A stretch of DNA of 56,953 nt from Planctomycetota bacterium (GCA_016872755.1 VGZE01000006.1:1-56953), one strand, 5' to 3'. Numbered from the stretch's first letter, positions 1 through 8,936 are shown. Program-made: numbers and translations. The notes: a model not told the origin generated them from the letters alone.

Positions 1-1158
1 GAAGTGATGGCGCCGCTCGCGCCCTACGACGCCGCCCGCGTGCGCGCGGCGGCGGACCTCCCGGTCGCGGCCGAGGCGCGCGCGAGGGTCTGGGGCGAGG
101 CCCTGCCGGAGCTGTCCAGGAGTCCGGCTCGGCGCAACCTGGCCGGGCATGTGAACGCGGCGCTGACCGACGAGATGGCGCGCTCCGTCGACCTGTCGGT
201 CTTCGGCGAGGATGTCGGCAGGAAGGGCGGTGTCTACGGGTTGACGGTCGAGCTGCAGAAGCGCTTCGGCATCGCTCGCTGCTTCGACACCTTGCTCGAC
301 GAGACCGCGATCCTCGGGCTGGCCCAGGGCGCCGCGCACATCGGCTGCCTGCCCGTTCCGGAGATCGAGTACCTGGCCTACCTGCACAATGCGCTCGATC
401 AACTGCGCGGCGAAGCCTGCTCGCTGACCTTCTTCTCCAATGGGCAGTTCCGCAATCCGATGGTCGTGCGCGTGGCCGGTCTGGCCTACCAGAAGGGCTT
501 CGGCGGGCACTTCCACAACGACAATGCGATCGGCGCGCTGCGCGACATCCCCGGCCTGATGCTGGCGGTGCCCGCGCGCGGCAGCGACGCGGCGCGCATG
601 CTGCGCGGCGCGATCCACGTCGCGCGCGAATGCGGCCGCGTGGTCGTGTTCCTCGAGCCCATCGCTCTGTACCACGAGAAGGACCTGCATCAGGACGGCG
701 ACGGCCTGTGGCTGTCCGACTACGCGGCGCCCGGCACGCCTGGGGAGGGTGCGCTGCTCCCGGGTGACGTCGGCCTGCACCATCCTGAGAACGGCGACGT
801 GCTGATCGCCTCGTACGCGAACGGCCTGCGCCTGTCGCTGCGCGCGGCACGCACGTTGGCGGAACGACACGGTGTGCGCGCGCGCGTGCTGGATCTGCGC
901 TGGCTCGCGCCGCTGCCGCTGGAAGCGTTCGCGGCGCAGGCGCGCGCATGCGGAGCCTGCTTCGTCGTGGACGAGTGTCGCGCGACGGGAGCCGGGGTCG
1001 CGGACGCGCTGATCGCGCACCTGTGCGAGTCGGGCTTCCGCGGCCGCATCGGCTCGGTCCGCGCGGCCGACTCGTACGTGCCGCTGGGCCCCGCGACCGC
1101 TCACGTGCTGGTGAGCGAGGACCAGATCGTCGACGGCGTGCGAGGGCTGCTGCGATGA
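1..1158 (+). CDS. 2-oxoacid dehydrogenase E1 component, beta-type (partial, 5' end outside window)
   Basis: This is the TPP-dependent E1 beta-type (transketolase-like pyrimidine-binding plus C-terminal) half of a branched-chain or pyruvate-type 2-oxoacid dehydrogenase. The sequence has the hallmark FGEDVGRKGGVYG segment, then a DETAILGLAQGAA stretch, an EIEYLAYLHNALDQ stretch and the HFHNDNAIGALRDIPG region, all in family order. The frame is already open at base 1, and about 50 residues precede the beta domain. The gene therefore probably begins upstream, perhaps as a fused E1 alpha-beta polypeptide (inference). Its TGA overlaps the ATG of the next gene (ATGA), so the two are translationally coupled. 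The exact substrate cannot be told from this fragment. Confidence 0.85.
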   Translation, partial: EVMAPLAPYDAARVRAAADLPVAAEARARVWGEALPELSRSPARRNLAGHVNAALTDEMARSVDLSVFGEDVGRKGGVYGLTVELQKRFGIARCFDTLLDETAILGLAQGAAHIGCLPVPEIEYLAYLHNALDQLRGEACSLTFFSNGQFRNPMVVRVAGLAYQKGFGGHFHNDNAIGALRDIPGLMLAVPARGSDAARMLRGAIHVARECGRVVVFLEPIALYHEKDLHQDGDGLWLSDYAAPGTPGEGALLPGDVGLHHPENGDVLIASYANGLRLSLRAARTLAERHGVRARVLDLRWLAPLPLEAFAAQARACGACFVVDECRATGAGVADALIAHLCESGFRGRIGSVRAADSYVPLGPATAHVLVSEDQIVDGVRGLLR

Positions 1159-2171
1159 CCGAGCCGCTCCGACCGCGCGCGGCGCTCTTCTGCCCGGGTC
1201 GCGGTTCCTACACCGAGAAGAGCCTCGGCTCCCTGGCCGGCGAGGCTCGCGAGATCGACGCGGCGGAGTCGCTGCGCCGCGAGTACGGGCTGGCGTCGCT
1301 GCGCGAGCTCGACGGAGCCGCGCGCTTCGACCCCGCGCTGCACCTCGATCCGGTGCACGTGTCCGCGCTGATCTATGTGGCGACCTGGCTGGACGCCGCG
1401 CGCGCCGCGCGCGAGCACAGGCTCGTGCTGGTCGGCGGAAACTCGATGGGCTGGTACAGCGCCCTCGCGGTCGCGGGCGCGCTCTCGTTCGAGGACGGTT
1501 TCCGACTGGTGCAGACGATGGCACTGCTGCAGAAGGAGCAGCAGGCCGCGCACGGCGGCGGGCAAGTGCTCTATCCGCTGGTCGACGACGAGTGGCGCGC
1601 CAGGGCCGAGCTAGCGAACTCGGTCGAGGCGGCCCTCGCATCGTCCGCCGGCGAGGCCTTTCGCTCGATCGAGCTCGGCGGATTCGTGGTGCTGGCCGGC
1701 ACCGAGGACGGCGTGCGCCGGCTGCTCGCGTCGTTGCCCAAGACCAAGCTCGGCAGCAATCTCTACCCGCTGCGACTGATGCAGCATGGCGCCTATCACA
1801 CACCGCTGCTCGAGTCGGTAGCGCGGCGAGCGCGCGAGCAACTGAAGGGCCTGCGCTTCTGCGCCCCGCGCACGACGCTGGTGGACGGCCGCGGGCGCCT
1901 GCATTCGGCCTGGTCGACGGATGTCGATGCGCTGCGGGAGTACACGCTCGGCGCGCAGGTGACGACTCCGTACGACCTGACCGCATCGATCCGGGTCGCG
2001 CTGCGCGAGTACGCCCCCGAGCGCATCGTGCTGCCGGGTCCGGGAAACACGCTGGGATCGATCACGGCCCAGGTCCTGATCCGCGAGGAGTGGCGAGGAC
2101 TGCGATCCAAGGCCGATTTCGAGGCGCTGCAGTCCTCCGCGCGGCCGCTCGTGTCGTCGATGCGGCGCTGA
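1155..2171 (+). CDS. ACP S-malonyltransferase-like acyltransferase (FabD family)
   Basis: This 338-residue protein belongs to the malonyl-CoA:ACP transacylase fold. Ser97 sits in the nucleophile elbow GGNSMGW, the equivalent of GHSxG with Asn in place of His. A catalytic-type histidine is present in AYHTPLL (His215). A late GPGNTLG motif resembles the GPG found near the end of FabD proteins. The ATG overlaps the TGA of the E1 gene, which fixes the start; a longer reading upstream would lie inside the E1 coding frame. Coupling to an oxoacid dehydrogenase suggests a role in making or loading an acyl starter unit for fatty-acid or polyketide-type synthesis. That link is inference; the acyl substrate is unknown. 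Confidence 0.8.
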   Translation: MTEPLRPRAALFCPGRGSYTEKSLGSLAGEAREIDAAESLRREYGLASLRELDGAARFDPALHLDPVHVSALIYVATWLDAARAAREHRLVLVGGNSMGWYSALAVAGALSFEDGFRLVQTMALLQKEQQAAHGGGQVLYPLVDDEWRARAELANSVEAALASSAGEAFRSIELGGFVVLAGTEDGVRRLLASLPKTKLGSNLYPLRLMQHGAYHTPLLESVARRAREQLKGLRFCAPRTTLVDGRGRLHSAWSTDVDALREYTLGAQVTTPYDLTASIRVALREYAPERIVLPGPGNTLGSITAQVLIREEWRGLRSKADFEALQSSARPLVSSMRR

Positions 2172-2240
2172 ACGACGTCCGAAACCGGCGGCGGTCAACG
2201 TGCTATCTCAGGACTGCCCGCGGCCCGTTCCGGGCCTAAG

Positions 2241-3152
2241 ATGTGCCGCCTGATGCTGCTCCCCCTCCTGCTCCTCTTCCCGTTGTCGACCGCCCTTGCG
2301 ACCGGCGCAGCGGCCCAGACCGCGGTGGTCGCGGAAACCGGCCCGAAGCTCACGGCCTGGCCGGCCGTGCCCGCCGACAAGGCGGAAGCGCTGGCCGCGG
2401 ACGTGCAGCGGCTGCGCAAGGCCCACACGCCGGAGATGGGCAAGCAGGCTCACGATGCGCTGACCGCCATCGGTGCCGCGGCCGTCCCCTCGTTGTTGCC
2501 GGCGCTCGAGAAGGAGGTCAATGAGGCGGCGCGCGAACGCGTGCGCGCGCTGCTGGTCGAGTTGATCGCGCCCGAGCACACGCGCCTGCTGGCGAAAGAG
2601 TTCACGTCGAAGCTCCCCGCCGTGCGCGAGTTCGCGCTGCTGCGGGCCGCCGCCTTTCCCGATGCCGGTCTGCGCGAGGATGCGGAGAAGGCGCTCGCGT
2701 TCACGAAGCCGGACCCGAAGAAGAAGATCAAGCCTCCGCCGCTCGCCCCCGACGAGGCCTACGCGGCCGCGCTGTGCTGCGCCTCGAGCGGATCCATCGC
2801 CGGCCTGTTCGAATTGCACGAGCGCGCGACCAAGCAATGGGCTCCGCGGCGTGCCGAACTCACGACTGCCTTGAACGCCGCGCGCGGCAAGCCGGCCTCG
2901 GAATTCCTGCTCCCGCTGCTGGAGCACGAGGATCGGGCCAAGCGCGTCGCCGCGATCAACATGCTCGGTGCCTGCGGCGACAAGGAAACGGCCGTTCCGC
3001 GCATCAAGCCGTTCCTCGACGACGTCGACGGCGGCCTCAAGATCTCCGCGATCAATGCCTTGCGCGGGATCGTGGACAACGCGCCTCCGATCGACAATCT
3101 CTCGATCTTCGAGGCCGTGGAAGAGGCCAAGAAATGGCAGAAGCGAGTGTGA
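2241..3152 (+). CDS. Secreted HEAT-repeat protein
   Basis: A 303-residue protein with an N-terminal signal peptide (MCRLMLLPLLLLFPLSTALA then an Ala-rich cleavage region). Repeated Ala/Leu-rich helical pairs follow, typical of HEAT repeats, for example around residues 70-110 and near the C-terminus (EHEDRAKRVAAINMLGACGD, then ISAINALRGI). HEAT repeats usually serve as protein-binding scaffolds, so no catalytic role is proposed. Translation could also start at Met5. A 6-bp hairpin (GGCCCG/CGGGCC, 2222-2236) lies just before the ATG. The stop overlaps the start of the following gene (TGATG), so the two form an operon and may act together outside the cytoplasm. Confidence 0.75.
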   Translation: MCRLMLLPLLLLFPLSTALATGAAAQTAVVAETGPKLTAWPAVPADKAEALAADVQRLRKAHTPEMGKQAHDALTAIGAAAVPSLLPALEKEVNEAARERVRALLVELIAPEHTRLLAKEFTSKLPAVREFALLRAAAFPDAGLREDAEKALAFTKPDPKKKIKPPPLAPDEAYAAALCCASSGSIAGLFELHERATKQWAPRRAELTTALNAARGKPASEFLLPLLEHEDRAKRVAAINMLGACGDKETAVPRIKPFLDDVDGGLKISAINALRGIVDNAPPIDNLSIFEAVEEAKKWQKRV

Positions 3153-4387
3153 TGCGACGCGCGACGGCGAATCCCCTGCTGCTGCGCATGCTGCTCGCGC
3201 TGGCGATGTGGCTCACTTGCGCGCTGGAATTCGAGGCCCAGAAGAAGGAAGAGGTGCGGCACAACGACCCGCGCAACTGTCCGTATTGCCACGGGGATCC
3301 TGCCCTGATGAAGGCCTCCGGCCTCGTCTCCCACTACGGCTTCGCGTTCTCGACGAAGGACACGGCGCGGATCGACGAATTCATGCCGTCGGTCGAGTTG
3401 GTGTGGGCCGAGACCGAGCACTTCCGGCTCGGCATGTACCTGCCGTCGATCAAGATGAACGCGGGCGAGCGCGAGAAGTACGAGCGTGAGCTGACGCGCC
3501 TGAATGCGGCCCTGCCCGAAGTGTCGATCAAGACGAAGGTCTTCGATTCGTGGCTGCGCCTCCACTTGTACGCGTTGCGCGTGGAGGACGTCTACGCGCG
3601 AATGCTGAAGATGTACGCGGTCGAGCAGTCCGATTTCCCCGCCACTGCGCAGCAGTGGACCATGCAGGGCAAGTACATGGGCGAAGGGCCGCACATGGGG
3701 CAGAGCGACAAATACGAGGTGCTCGTGCTGCCGACGAAGCAGATCTTCACCGACTTCCTGCGCACGCACTATGGCGTGCAAACGAGCTCCACGCAGCGCT
3801 GGAACGTCGCCACGCGCGGTTCGCTCAACGTGACGATTCACCTCGAGCAAGGCGCGCTGCGCAGGGACTCGGCCCTGCACGGCCACATCGGATTCAACCT
3901 CGCCCACATGCTGTGGGACGGCTACAAGTTCTACGCCTACGACACGCCGGCCTGGATCCGCGAGGGCCTCGCGCACGTGGTCGAGCGCGAGATCGATCCG
4001 AAGTACAACTCGTTCGACGCGTCGGAAGGCGCCGGTGCCGACATGTCGACGAAGGAGAACTGGCTGGGCGAAGTGCGCGCGCTGATCAAGAAGGGCACGG
4101 CTCCGCGCCTGGCCGAGTTGGTCGCGCTGAAGACCTTTGCGGAGTTCAAGCTCGCGCACCACTACACGACCTGGTCGATGATCGACTACATGCTCAAGGA
4201 GCACGCGGCGGCCTTTGCCCAGTTCGCCGGGAAGTTGAAAGGCCGGATCAATGCCGAGGGCCGTTCGGACGGCTCGCGGATGATCGAGTTCCACCGCGAC
4301 GCCTTCCGCGAGTGCTTCAAGATGGGGTACTCGGAGTTCGACGCGGCCTGGCAGGCCTGGGTGCTGGCCATCGAGGTCCCGAAGTAG
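3152..4387 (+). CDS. Secreted protein with CXXCH motif and degenerate peptidase-like C-terminal region
   Basis: A 411-residue protein with a hydrophobic N-terminal export signal (residues about 10-25). Close behind it is NCPYCHGDP, a CXXCH motif that could bind haem c or, with other ligands, a metal. The central and C-terminal part contains PAWIREGLAHVVERE, which resembles the helix of metallopeptidase MA-type domains, but the HExxH signature is missing, so catalysis is doubtful. The start is set by overlap with the HEAT-protein stop (TGATG). It is the second gene of a two-gene unit and is followed by a strong terminator at 4441. Function is unknown. Confidence 0.7.
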   Translation: MRRATANPLLLRMLLALAMWLTCALEFEAQKKEEVRHNDPRNCPYCHGDPALMKASGLVSHYGFAFSTKDTARIDEFMPSVELVWAETEHFRLGMYLPSIKMNAGEREKYERELTRLNAALPEVSIKTKVFDSWLRLHLYALRVEDVYARMLKMYAVEQSDFPATAQQWTMQGKYMGEGPHMGQSDKYEVLVLPTKQIFTDFLRTHYGVQTSSTQRWNVATRGSLNVTIHLEQGALRRDSALHGHIGFNLAHMLWDGYKFYAYDTPAWIREGLAHVVEREIDPKYNSFDASEGAGADMSTKENWLGEVRALIKKGTAPRLAELVALKTFAEFKLAHHYTTWSMIDYMLKEHAAAFAQFAGKLKGRINAEGRSDGSRMIEFHRDAFRECFKMGYSEFDAAWQAWVLAIEVPK

Positions 4388-4440
4388 TTTCGTGTATCGG
4401 AGCCGCGCGGCGCGGCCTTCGGCGGGGGGAGCCCAAACCC

Positions 4441-4464
4441 AGCACCGGAACCCGGTGTTTTTTT
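4441..4464 (+). terminator. Rho-independent terminator
   Basis: A stem of CACCGG (4443-4448) and CCGGTG (4452-4457) with loop AAC is followed directly by seven T residues (4458-4464). Two more pairs (A-T and a G-T wobble) can extend the stem. It lies 55 bases after the CXXCH gene and closes that operon. It is the clearest intrinsic terminator in the window. A separate 7-bp palindrome (GCCGCGC/GCGCGGC) lies at 4402-4416. Confidence 0.85.
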
Positions 4465-4488
4465 GCCTCCGGCAGCGCCCAATCGCGG

Positions 4489-4494
4489 CATAAT
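4489..4494 (+). promoter_or_regulatory. Possible -10 element for the radical SAM gene
   Basis: CATAAT, one base from the sigma-70 consensus TATAAT, occurs just after the terminator and about 105 bases before the ATG of the radical SAM gene. No convincing -35 hexamer is visible 16-18 bases upstream. The remainder of the 4388-4600 gap shows no coding signal. Confidence 0.3.
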
Positions 4495-4600
4495 GTTCCG
4501 CGAACGGCAGTTTTCGCGCTTGCGAATGCGGATCAGCCCATCCGGATTGCGCCCAGCCGACGCGGACGTCCGATCCAGAATCGCAGCCTCCCCCGAGCTC

Positions 4601-6196
4601 ATGATCCAGCAGCAGAAGAAGCGCATCGTCCTGTTCTTGCCGCACAGGGCCGATCCGGCCGAAGGCGTGCGCGCGAGTCCCGACCTCCTCCCGCTCGAGT
4701 TGTTGCAGATCGCGACGTTGCCGGACAAGCACGGCTACGAGGTCCACCTCGTCGACGCGATGGTCCATGAGGACTACGAGCAGCGGCTGATGGAGCTGTG
4801 CGATGGCGCCCTGTGCTTCGGCACCTCCTGCATCCTCGGATTCCAGGTTTCACACGGCGCACGCGTCGCGCGCAAGATCCGCGAGCGCTTCCCGAAGCTC
4901 CCGATCATCTGGGGCGGCTGGTTCCCCAGCGTCCACCCCGAGATCTATCTGCGCGAAGGCGTCGCCGACGCGGTCGGCATGGGGCAGGGCGAGATCGTCT
5001 TCTGGAACTTCGTTCAGGCGCTGGAGAGCGGCACGAAGCTCGACGATGTGCCCGGCCTCGCGCTGTGGCGCGACAATCGCGTCGTCTACACGGCGCACCA
5101 GGCCGTCGTCGGATTCGACGAGATCCCGGACGCGCCCTGGCACTTGCTCGACTTCGAGCGCTACGTGTATTGGCAGAACCACGCGGGCAGCGCCAAGCAA
5201 CGCCACCGCCTGCCGCTCCCCTGGGGCATGCCCGCGGGCACGCAATGGCGCGGCTTCTCGTACTACTCGAGCTACGGTTGCCCCGAGCCGTGCACGTTCT
5301 GCTGCTCGCCGATGGTTACGGGCCGCCGCTGGAAGGCGATCCCGGGCAAGCTGACCGCCGAGCGGCTGTTCGAGTGCCAAGAGCGCTTCAAGTTCAACAC
5401 CGTGCGCTTCCAGGACGCCAACTTCGGCGTCGCGGAGAAGCGTTCCAACGAGTTCTGCCAGGCCCTGATCGACGCCGGTTCGCCGTTCTGGTGGAACGCG
5501 ACGTACGAGATCGAGACGATCGCGCGCTACAAGGAAACGTCCTGCGACCTGCTCAGGGACTCCAAGTGTCACCTCGTGATCCTCGGCGCCGAGGCGGGCA
5601 CGAAGGAGCAGCAGGAGCGCGTCAAGAAGAACATCGACCTGGACAACCACCTCGAGCTCGCGCTCGGTCGCCTCTACCACCGCAAGATCCAGACGGGTTG
5701 CACGTGGATCATCGGCTACCCCGGCGAGACGCGCGAATCGATGCTGGGCACGATCAAGCTCGCGGCGCTGATGAAGCACCGCTTCCCGGGCTCGGCCTCG
5801 GACATCTTCCCGTTTCGCGCGATCCCGGGCACCGAGGATTACGACGAGGCGATCAAGCGCGGCTACAAGCCGCCGCAGACCTTCGAGGAATGGGGCAACT
5901 GCCTCGAGTACAAGCTGGCCTACGACGACATCGGCCTGCCGCTGGACGTGCTCAAGACGTGGCAGCGCTACGTCTCGACGGCCTCCTTCTACGACGGCCA
6001 CGTGCGCGAGGGCTCGGGCCCGGTGCGCAACGCGATCCGCAAGATCGCGGGCTGGCGGTTGAAGAACAACCGCTACTCGATCCCGGTCGAGCAGAAGGCC
6101 TTCGACCTCTACGTGAAACTCACGGGACAGACACAGAAGAACATGGTCGAGGTCGACCGCACTTCGGGCGTCACGCCGAGCCCGGCGCAGAACTAG
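4601..6196 (+). CDS. B12-binding-type radical SAM protein
   Basis: A 531-residue protein. Residues about 1-150 form a Rossmann-like region typical of cobalamin-binding domains (KRIVLFLPHRADP, IIWGGWFPSVHPE, GMGQGE); the DxHxxG cobalamin-ligand motif is not seen. The radical SAM core follows, with Cys227, Cys231 and Cys234 in a canonical CX3CX2C (GCPEPCTFCC), then LGAEAGTKEQQ and IIGYPGET segments as in BchE/HpnJ-like enzymes. Such proteins bind a 4Fe-4S cluster and SAM and often methylate or cyclise lipids, pigments or natural products. The substrate is unknown and no pathway partners are adjacent. The ATG at 4601 is the first one that fits the domain's usual start; the upstream frame has no homology-like features. 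Confidence 0.85.
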   Translation: MIQQQKKRIVLFLPHRADPAEGVRASPDLLPLELLQIATLPDKHGYEVHLVDAMVHEDYEQRLMELCDGALCFGTSCILGFQVSHGARVARKIRERFPKLPIIWGGWFPSVHPEIYLREGVADAVGMGQGEIVFWNFVQALESGTKLDDVPGLALWRDNRVVYTAHQAVVGFDEIPDAPWHLLDFERYVYWQNHAGSAKQRHRLPLPWGMPAGTQWRGFSYYSSYGCPEPCTFCCSPMVTGRRWKAIPGKLTAERLFECQERFKFNTVRFQDANFGVAEKRSNEFCQALIDAGSPFWWNATYEIETIARYKETSCDLLRDSKCHLVILGAEAGTKEQQERVKKNIDLDNHLELALGRLYHRKIQTGCTWIIGYPGETRESMLGTIKLAALMKHRFPGSASDIFPFRAIPGTEDYDEAIKRGYKPPQTFEEWGNCLEYKLAYDDIGLPLDVLKTWQRYVSTASFYDGHVREGSGPVRNAIRKIAGWRLKNNRYSIPVEQKAFDLYVKLTGQTQKNMVEVDRTSGVTPSPAQN

Positions 6197-6206
6197 CGTC
6201 GCTCTC

Positions 6207-6229
6207 GAGCCGCTCGGCTCCCGGCTTTT
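6207..6229 (+). terminator. Weak stem-loop after radical SAM gene
   Basis: GAGCCG (6207-6212) pairs with CGGCTC (6215-6220), and a short T-run (TTTT, 6226-6229) follows. It sits between two convergent genes whose stops are at 6196 and 6249. The loop is short and the T-run weak, so termination is only a suggestion. Confidence 0.35.
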
Positions 6230-6248
6230 CCGCCCAAGGTCCGTCAGC

Positions 6249-7685
6249 TCAGGGTCCGTAGACCAGCTCGAGCCCGTTCGTCGCGCTGACGAGTCCGGGC
6301 AATCCCGTGTCGAGCGGGAAGGCCTGGTGATACCAGGACAGACCGACCCAGGAAGGATCGACGTTCACGGGCAGCGTGAATGAGCCCGAACCCACGACTC
6401 CGGGCGTGCCTGGGGTCGGCAGCCCGACCACCACGAAGACGGGCCCGAAGGGATCGACGTAGGTTGTCATCCCGGGCAGCGGGAAGGCCGACAGGCTGGC
6501 GCTGGAGAGTCCCACCGCGAGGAAGGCCTTGAGCCCCGCCTGGGCGCCGGTGAGCCGCACGGTCGGGCTCGCGCCCACTTCGAACGGCCCGCTCGCGCCG
6601 AGCGTCGGCCAGGCTCCGCTCGCTCCAGGAGCTCCGTTGCCGAACTGCCGCCGCTTCGAAACGCCATCCAGAGTGCGGTTGGCGTGAACGTACCACTCCG
6701 GGCCCGCCCGCCCGATCAAGTCGAGGTCACTGTCCCCGTCGAGGTCGAGCTGGAGCTGCGAGCCCATCACGAACGTGCGCGGAGCCTCGAACACCACGGC
6801 GGAGGGCGGCGCCTGCACGCGCAGGTAGACATCGCGAGTCGGCACTGCGTTGATGCAGGGGCCGAACTGCGCGTTATGGCTGCCAACGACGACATCGTCG
6901 AGCAGGTCCCCATTCACGTCGAAGATCGCGATCCCGCTGCTGCTGCCGTCGTAGACCGTGGCCGAGGGCTGATGCAATCCCCACGGAGAACCTGCGCCGA
7001 ACGGGCTCGAGTAGATCCGCAGCTTGCGCGTGAGATCGATGAAGGCGAGATCGGGCCGGCCGTCCGAATTCAGATCACCCGCGGCGAGGATCGGAACGAA
7101 GGCCTGCACGGACCCCAGTTCGGCCGTGGCGGGCCCGAGCCCGCTTGGAGAGCCGCGACGAATGCGAACCGGATAGCCGCCGGTGAAGTTCGTGACGGCG
7201 GCGTCGAGCCACCCGTCTTGATCGAAGTCGGCGAGCACGGCGACTTCTTCGCCGGTCCAGTGCTGCTTTTGATCGAACCAACCGTTGCCCGTGTTGCGGT
7301 AGGAGTCCCACCAGCCGTTGGAGTCGTTGTTCCAGCCGTCGAGGTCGCCATCCGCGTCGAAGTCGGCAGTGCCCGATACGCCCGGCGCCGAAGTGCCGAA
7401 GAAGAACGTCGTGCCGTCCGAAGCCGGTTCGGCGGTCGGGAAGGCCCCGCCGCCGTTGTTGCGCCAGATGTGTGCGGGAAAGAGGAACGTCCCGAATTGG
7501 ATTTGTCGACGCACGACATCGACATCGCCGTCGAAATCGCCATCGAGTTCGGGCGGCAGAAAGGTTCCTGGATCCACGTCGCCGAACACACGCGGCACGT
7601 ACCCGAAGGTCCCGTCGCCCATGTTGCGATACCAGCTCTGTCCATTGACCGACACGAGCAGCGGCTCGGGATCGCCGTCGCCGTC
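6249..7685 (-). pseudogene. Downstream half of interrupted FG-GAP repeat protein
   Basis: This is the continuation, in exactly the same frame, of the gene that starts at 8936; only a single TAG at 7686-7688 separates them. The first residues after the TAG, DGDGDPEPLL, complete an FG-GAP calcium-binding loop. More FG-GAP/VCBS repeats follow (for example LDGDFDGDVD, FDADGDLDGW, DLNSDGRPDLAF, DLDGDSDLDLI), predicted to form beta-propeller blades. The last roughly 110 residues form a different beta-rich domain ending in SATNGLELVYGP. An internal GTG at 7655 could serve as a start but has no signal peptide and would begin in mid-repeat. Length from the TAG is 478 residues. Confidence 0.75.
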
Positions 7686-7688
7686 CTA
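7686..7688 (-). other. In-frame TAG interrupting FG-GAP gene
   Basis: On the minus strand the codons read LVHD, then TAG, then DGDGDPEP, with no frame change on either side. The stop occupies the variable second position of a D-x-DGDGD calcium-binding loop. TAG is an ordinary terminator elsewhere here (stops at 4387 and 6196 on the plus strand), so recoding is not general. A single substitution, a sequencing error or local readthrough could explain it. Confidence 0.85.
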
Positions 7689-8936
7689 ATCGTGCACCAG
7701 GCTCTGTTGGTCCGTGCCCTGCGCCAGCATGGGGAAAGGCTGCGCGAGGCCTCCGCGGCCGTAATAGACGGTTCGCCCCCCGACCAGGTCGGTGTCACCG
7801 TCGAGATCGACGTCGACCGCTCCGGCAAGGCTCGTGCTGCCCACGTTCCAGAACGAGTACGAATCCGAAAAGGTCCCGCTTCCGTCGTTCACGCAGATCT
7901 CGTAGCGCGAATTGAAGTTCAGCTTCGGCCACTCGGACGCGCTGAGGGAGCATCCGCCCCCGCCGCAGCAGACTCCGTCGAGATCGCCATCCGCATCGAT
8001 GTCGGCCAGGTACTCGGCGGGGCCGCCGAACTTCGGGGCCTCGAGCGCAAACGTGCTGGGTCCGGTCCGGCGCAGTACCTGGTAGACACCGGTCGTGGTG
8101 CCGGCGTGGAACGCGACGATGTCCGCATCGCCGTCGCCGTCCACGTCCCCGTTGGTCCACATCGAGGGCGCGTAGGAGAGATTGAAGTTCGGCCCCAGGC
8201 TCAGCGCACCGGCCTCGATCGAACATGCCCTGCCCCCGGCACTGCCGCCGATGAACAGGTCGGGAAGCGCGTCGCCGTCGGTCTCGACGACGAGCAGGTT
8301 CGCGCTCGTTGCGCAGCACGGCAGCGCGATCGGCGTCTGCGTGATCCCGCCTCCAGTCCAGAGGATCTGCAGCGTGCTGGTCGTCAACACGGCCAGATCG
8401 TCATCCCCATCGCCATCGAAGTCGCCGAGCTCGACGTCCACGACCAGCTGGCCGATCGAGATCGGCGTGCGGCTGAATCCGATGGAGCCGGGGGGAAAGC
8501 TCGTGAAGCGCCAAACCTGGGTGCCCCCCTGGTCGGCGCACCAGACGAAGTCCGGCACCCCGTTCCCATCCAGATGACCGACGCTCAAGCGCCCGCCCGT
8601 GAGGGTCCACGGGACACCAACATCCGCCCACCAACTCTGAGTGTAGGCCTGCGTGAATCGACCCTGCTGATCGTTGAGCCACGCGGTGAACTGGATCAGG
8701 CCCGCGCTGCCGGTCCCGGACGAACTCACCTGCATCCTGCACCCGATGGCATCGAGGTAGCCGTCGGAGTTCAGGTCGAGCAACTTGCGGAAGGGCGCTG
8801 AGTCCTGAGGCAGCTGTGCCAGCGGGGCGTCGAAGATGGCCGCACTCTCCTGGGCGAGATCCCGCTCGCCGAGAGCGCAGGCAAGGAGGATGGGAGCGAG
8901 GGTGCGAGCGAGCGAGCCGAATTCGTTGGGGCGCAT
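7686..8936 (-). CDS. Secreted FG-GAP/VCBS repeat protein, N-terminal half (truncated by in-frame TAG)
   Basis: The sequence from ATG 8936 encodes 416 residues before the TAG. A signal peptide (MRPNEFGSLARTLAPILLAC) is followed by repeated aspartate-rich FG-GAP loops such as DLNSDGYLDAIG, HLDGNGVPDFVW, DFDGDGDDDLAV, DVDGDGDADIVA and DIDADGDLDGV. Each marks a beta-propeller blade that normally binds calcium. Starting at 8936 rather than the upstream ATG at 8990 places the signal peptide at the N-terminus. Intact, the protein would be about 895 residues (8936-6249). Such proteins are secreted or surface-exposed and their ligands are usually unknown. The truncated form would lack several blades and the C-terminal domain. 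Confidence 0.75.
   Translation of the reverse strand: MRPNEFGSLARTLAPILLACALGERDLAQESAAIFDAPLAQLPQDSAPFRKLLDLNSDGYLDAIGCRMQVSSSGTGSAGLIQFTAWLNDQQGRFTQAYTQSWWADVGVPWTLTGGRLSVGHLDGNGVPDFVWCADQGGTQVWRFTSFPPGSIGFSRTPISIGQLVVDVELGDFDGDGDDDLAVLTTSTLQILWTGGGITQTPIALPCCATSANLLVVETDGDALPDLFIGGSAGGRACSIEAGALSLGPNFNLSYAPSMWTNGDVDGDGDADIVAFHAGTTTGVYQVLRRTGPSTFALEAPKFGGPAEYLADIDADGDLDGVCCGGGGCSLSASEWPKLNFNSRYEICVNDGSGTFSDSYSFWNVGSTSLAGAVDVDLDGDTDLVGGRTVYYGRGGLAQPFPMLAQGTDQQSLVHD

Noticed and set aside
3275-3310. CXXCH as proof of a c-type cytochrome
   Set aside because: A single motif without a recognisable cytochrome fold is insufficient; a metal-binding or structural role is equally possible.
7655-7685. 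GTG at 7655 as a true start of a separate gene
   Set aside because: It falls inside an FG-GAP repeat, has no Shine-Dalgarno or signal peptide, and the frame continues from the upstream half.
6684-8801. Long open frame on the plus strand opposite the FG-GAP gene
   Set aside because: It mirrors the repeated Asp/Gly codons of the FG-GAP repeats in antisense and shows no domain, signal or proper start of its own.
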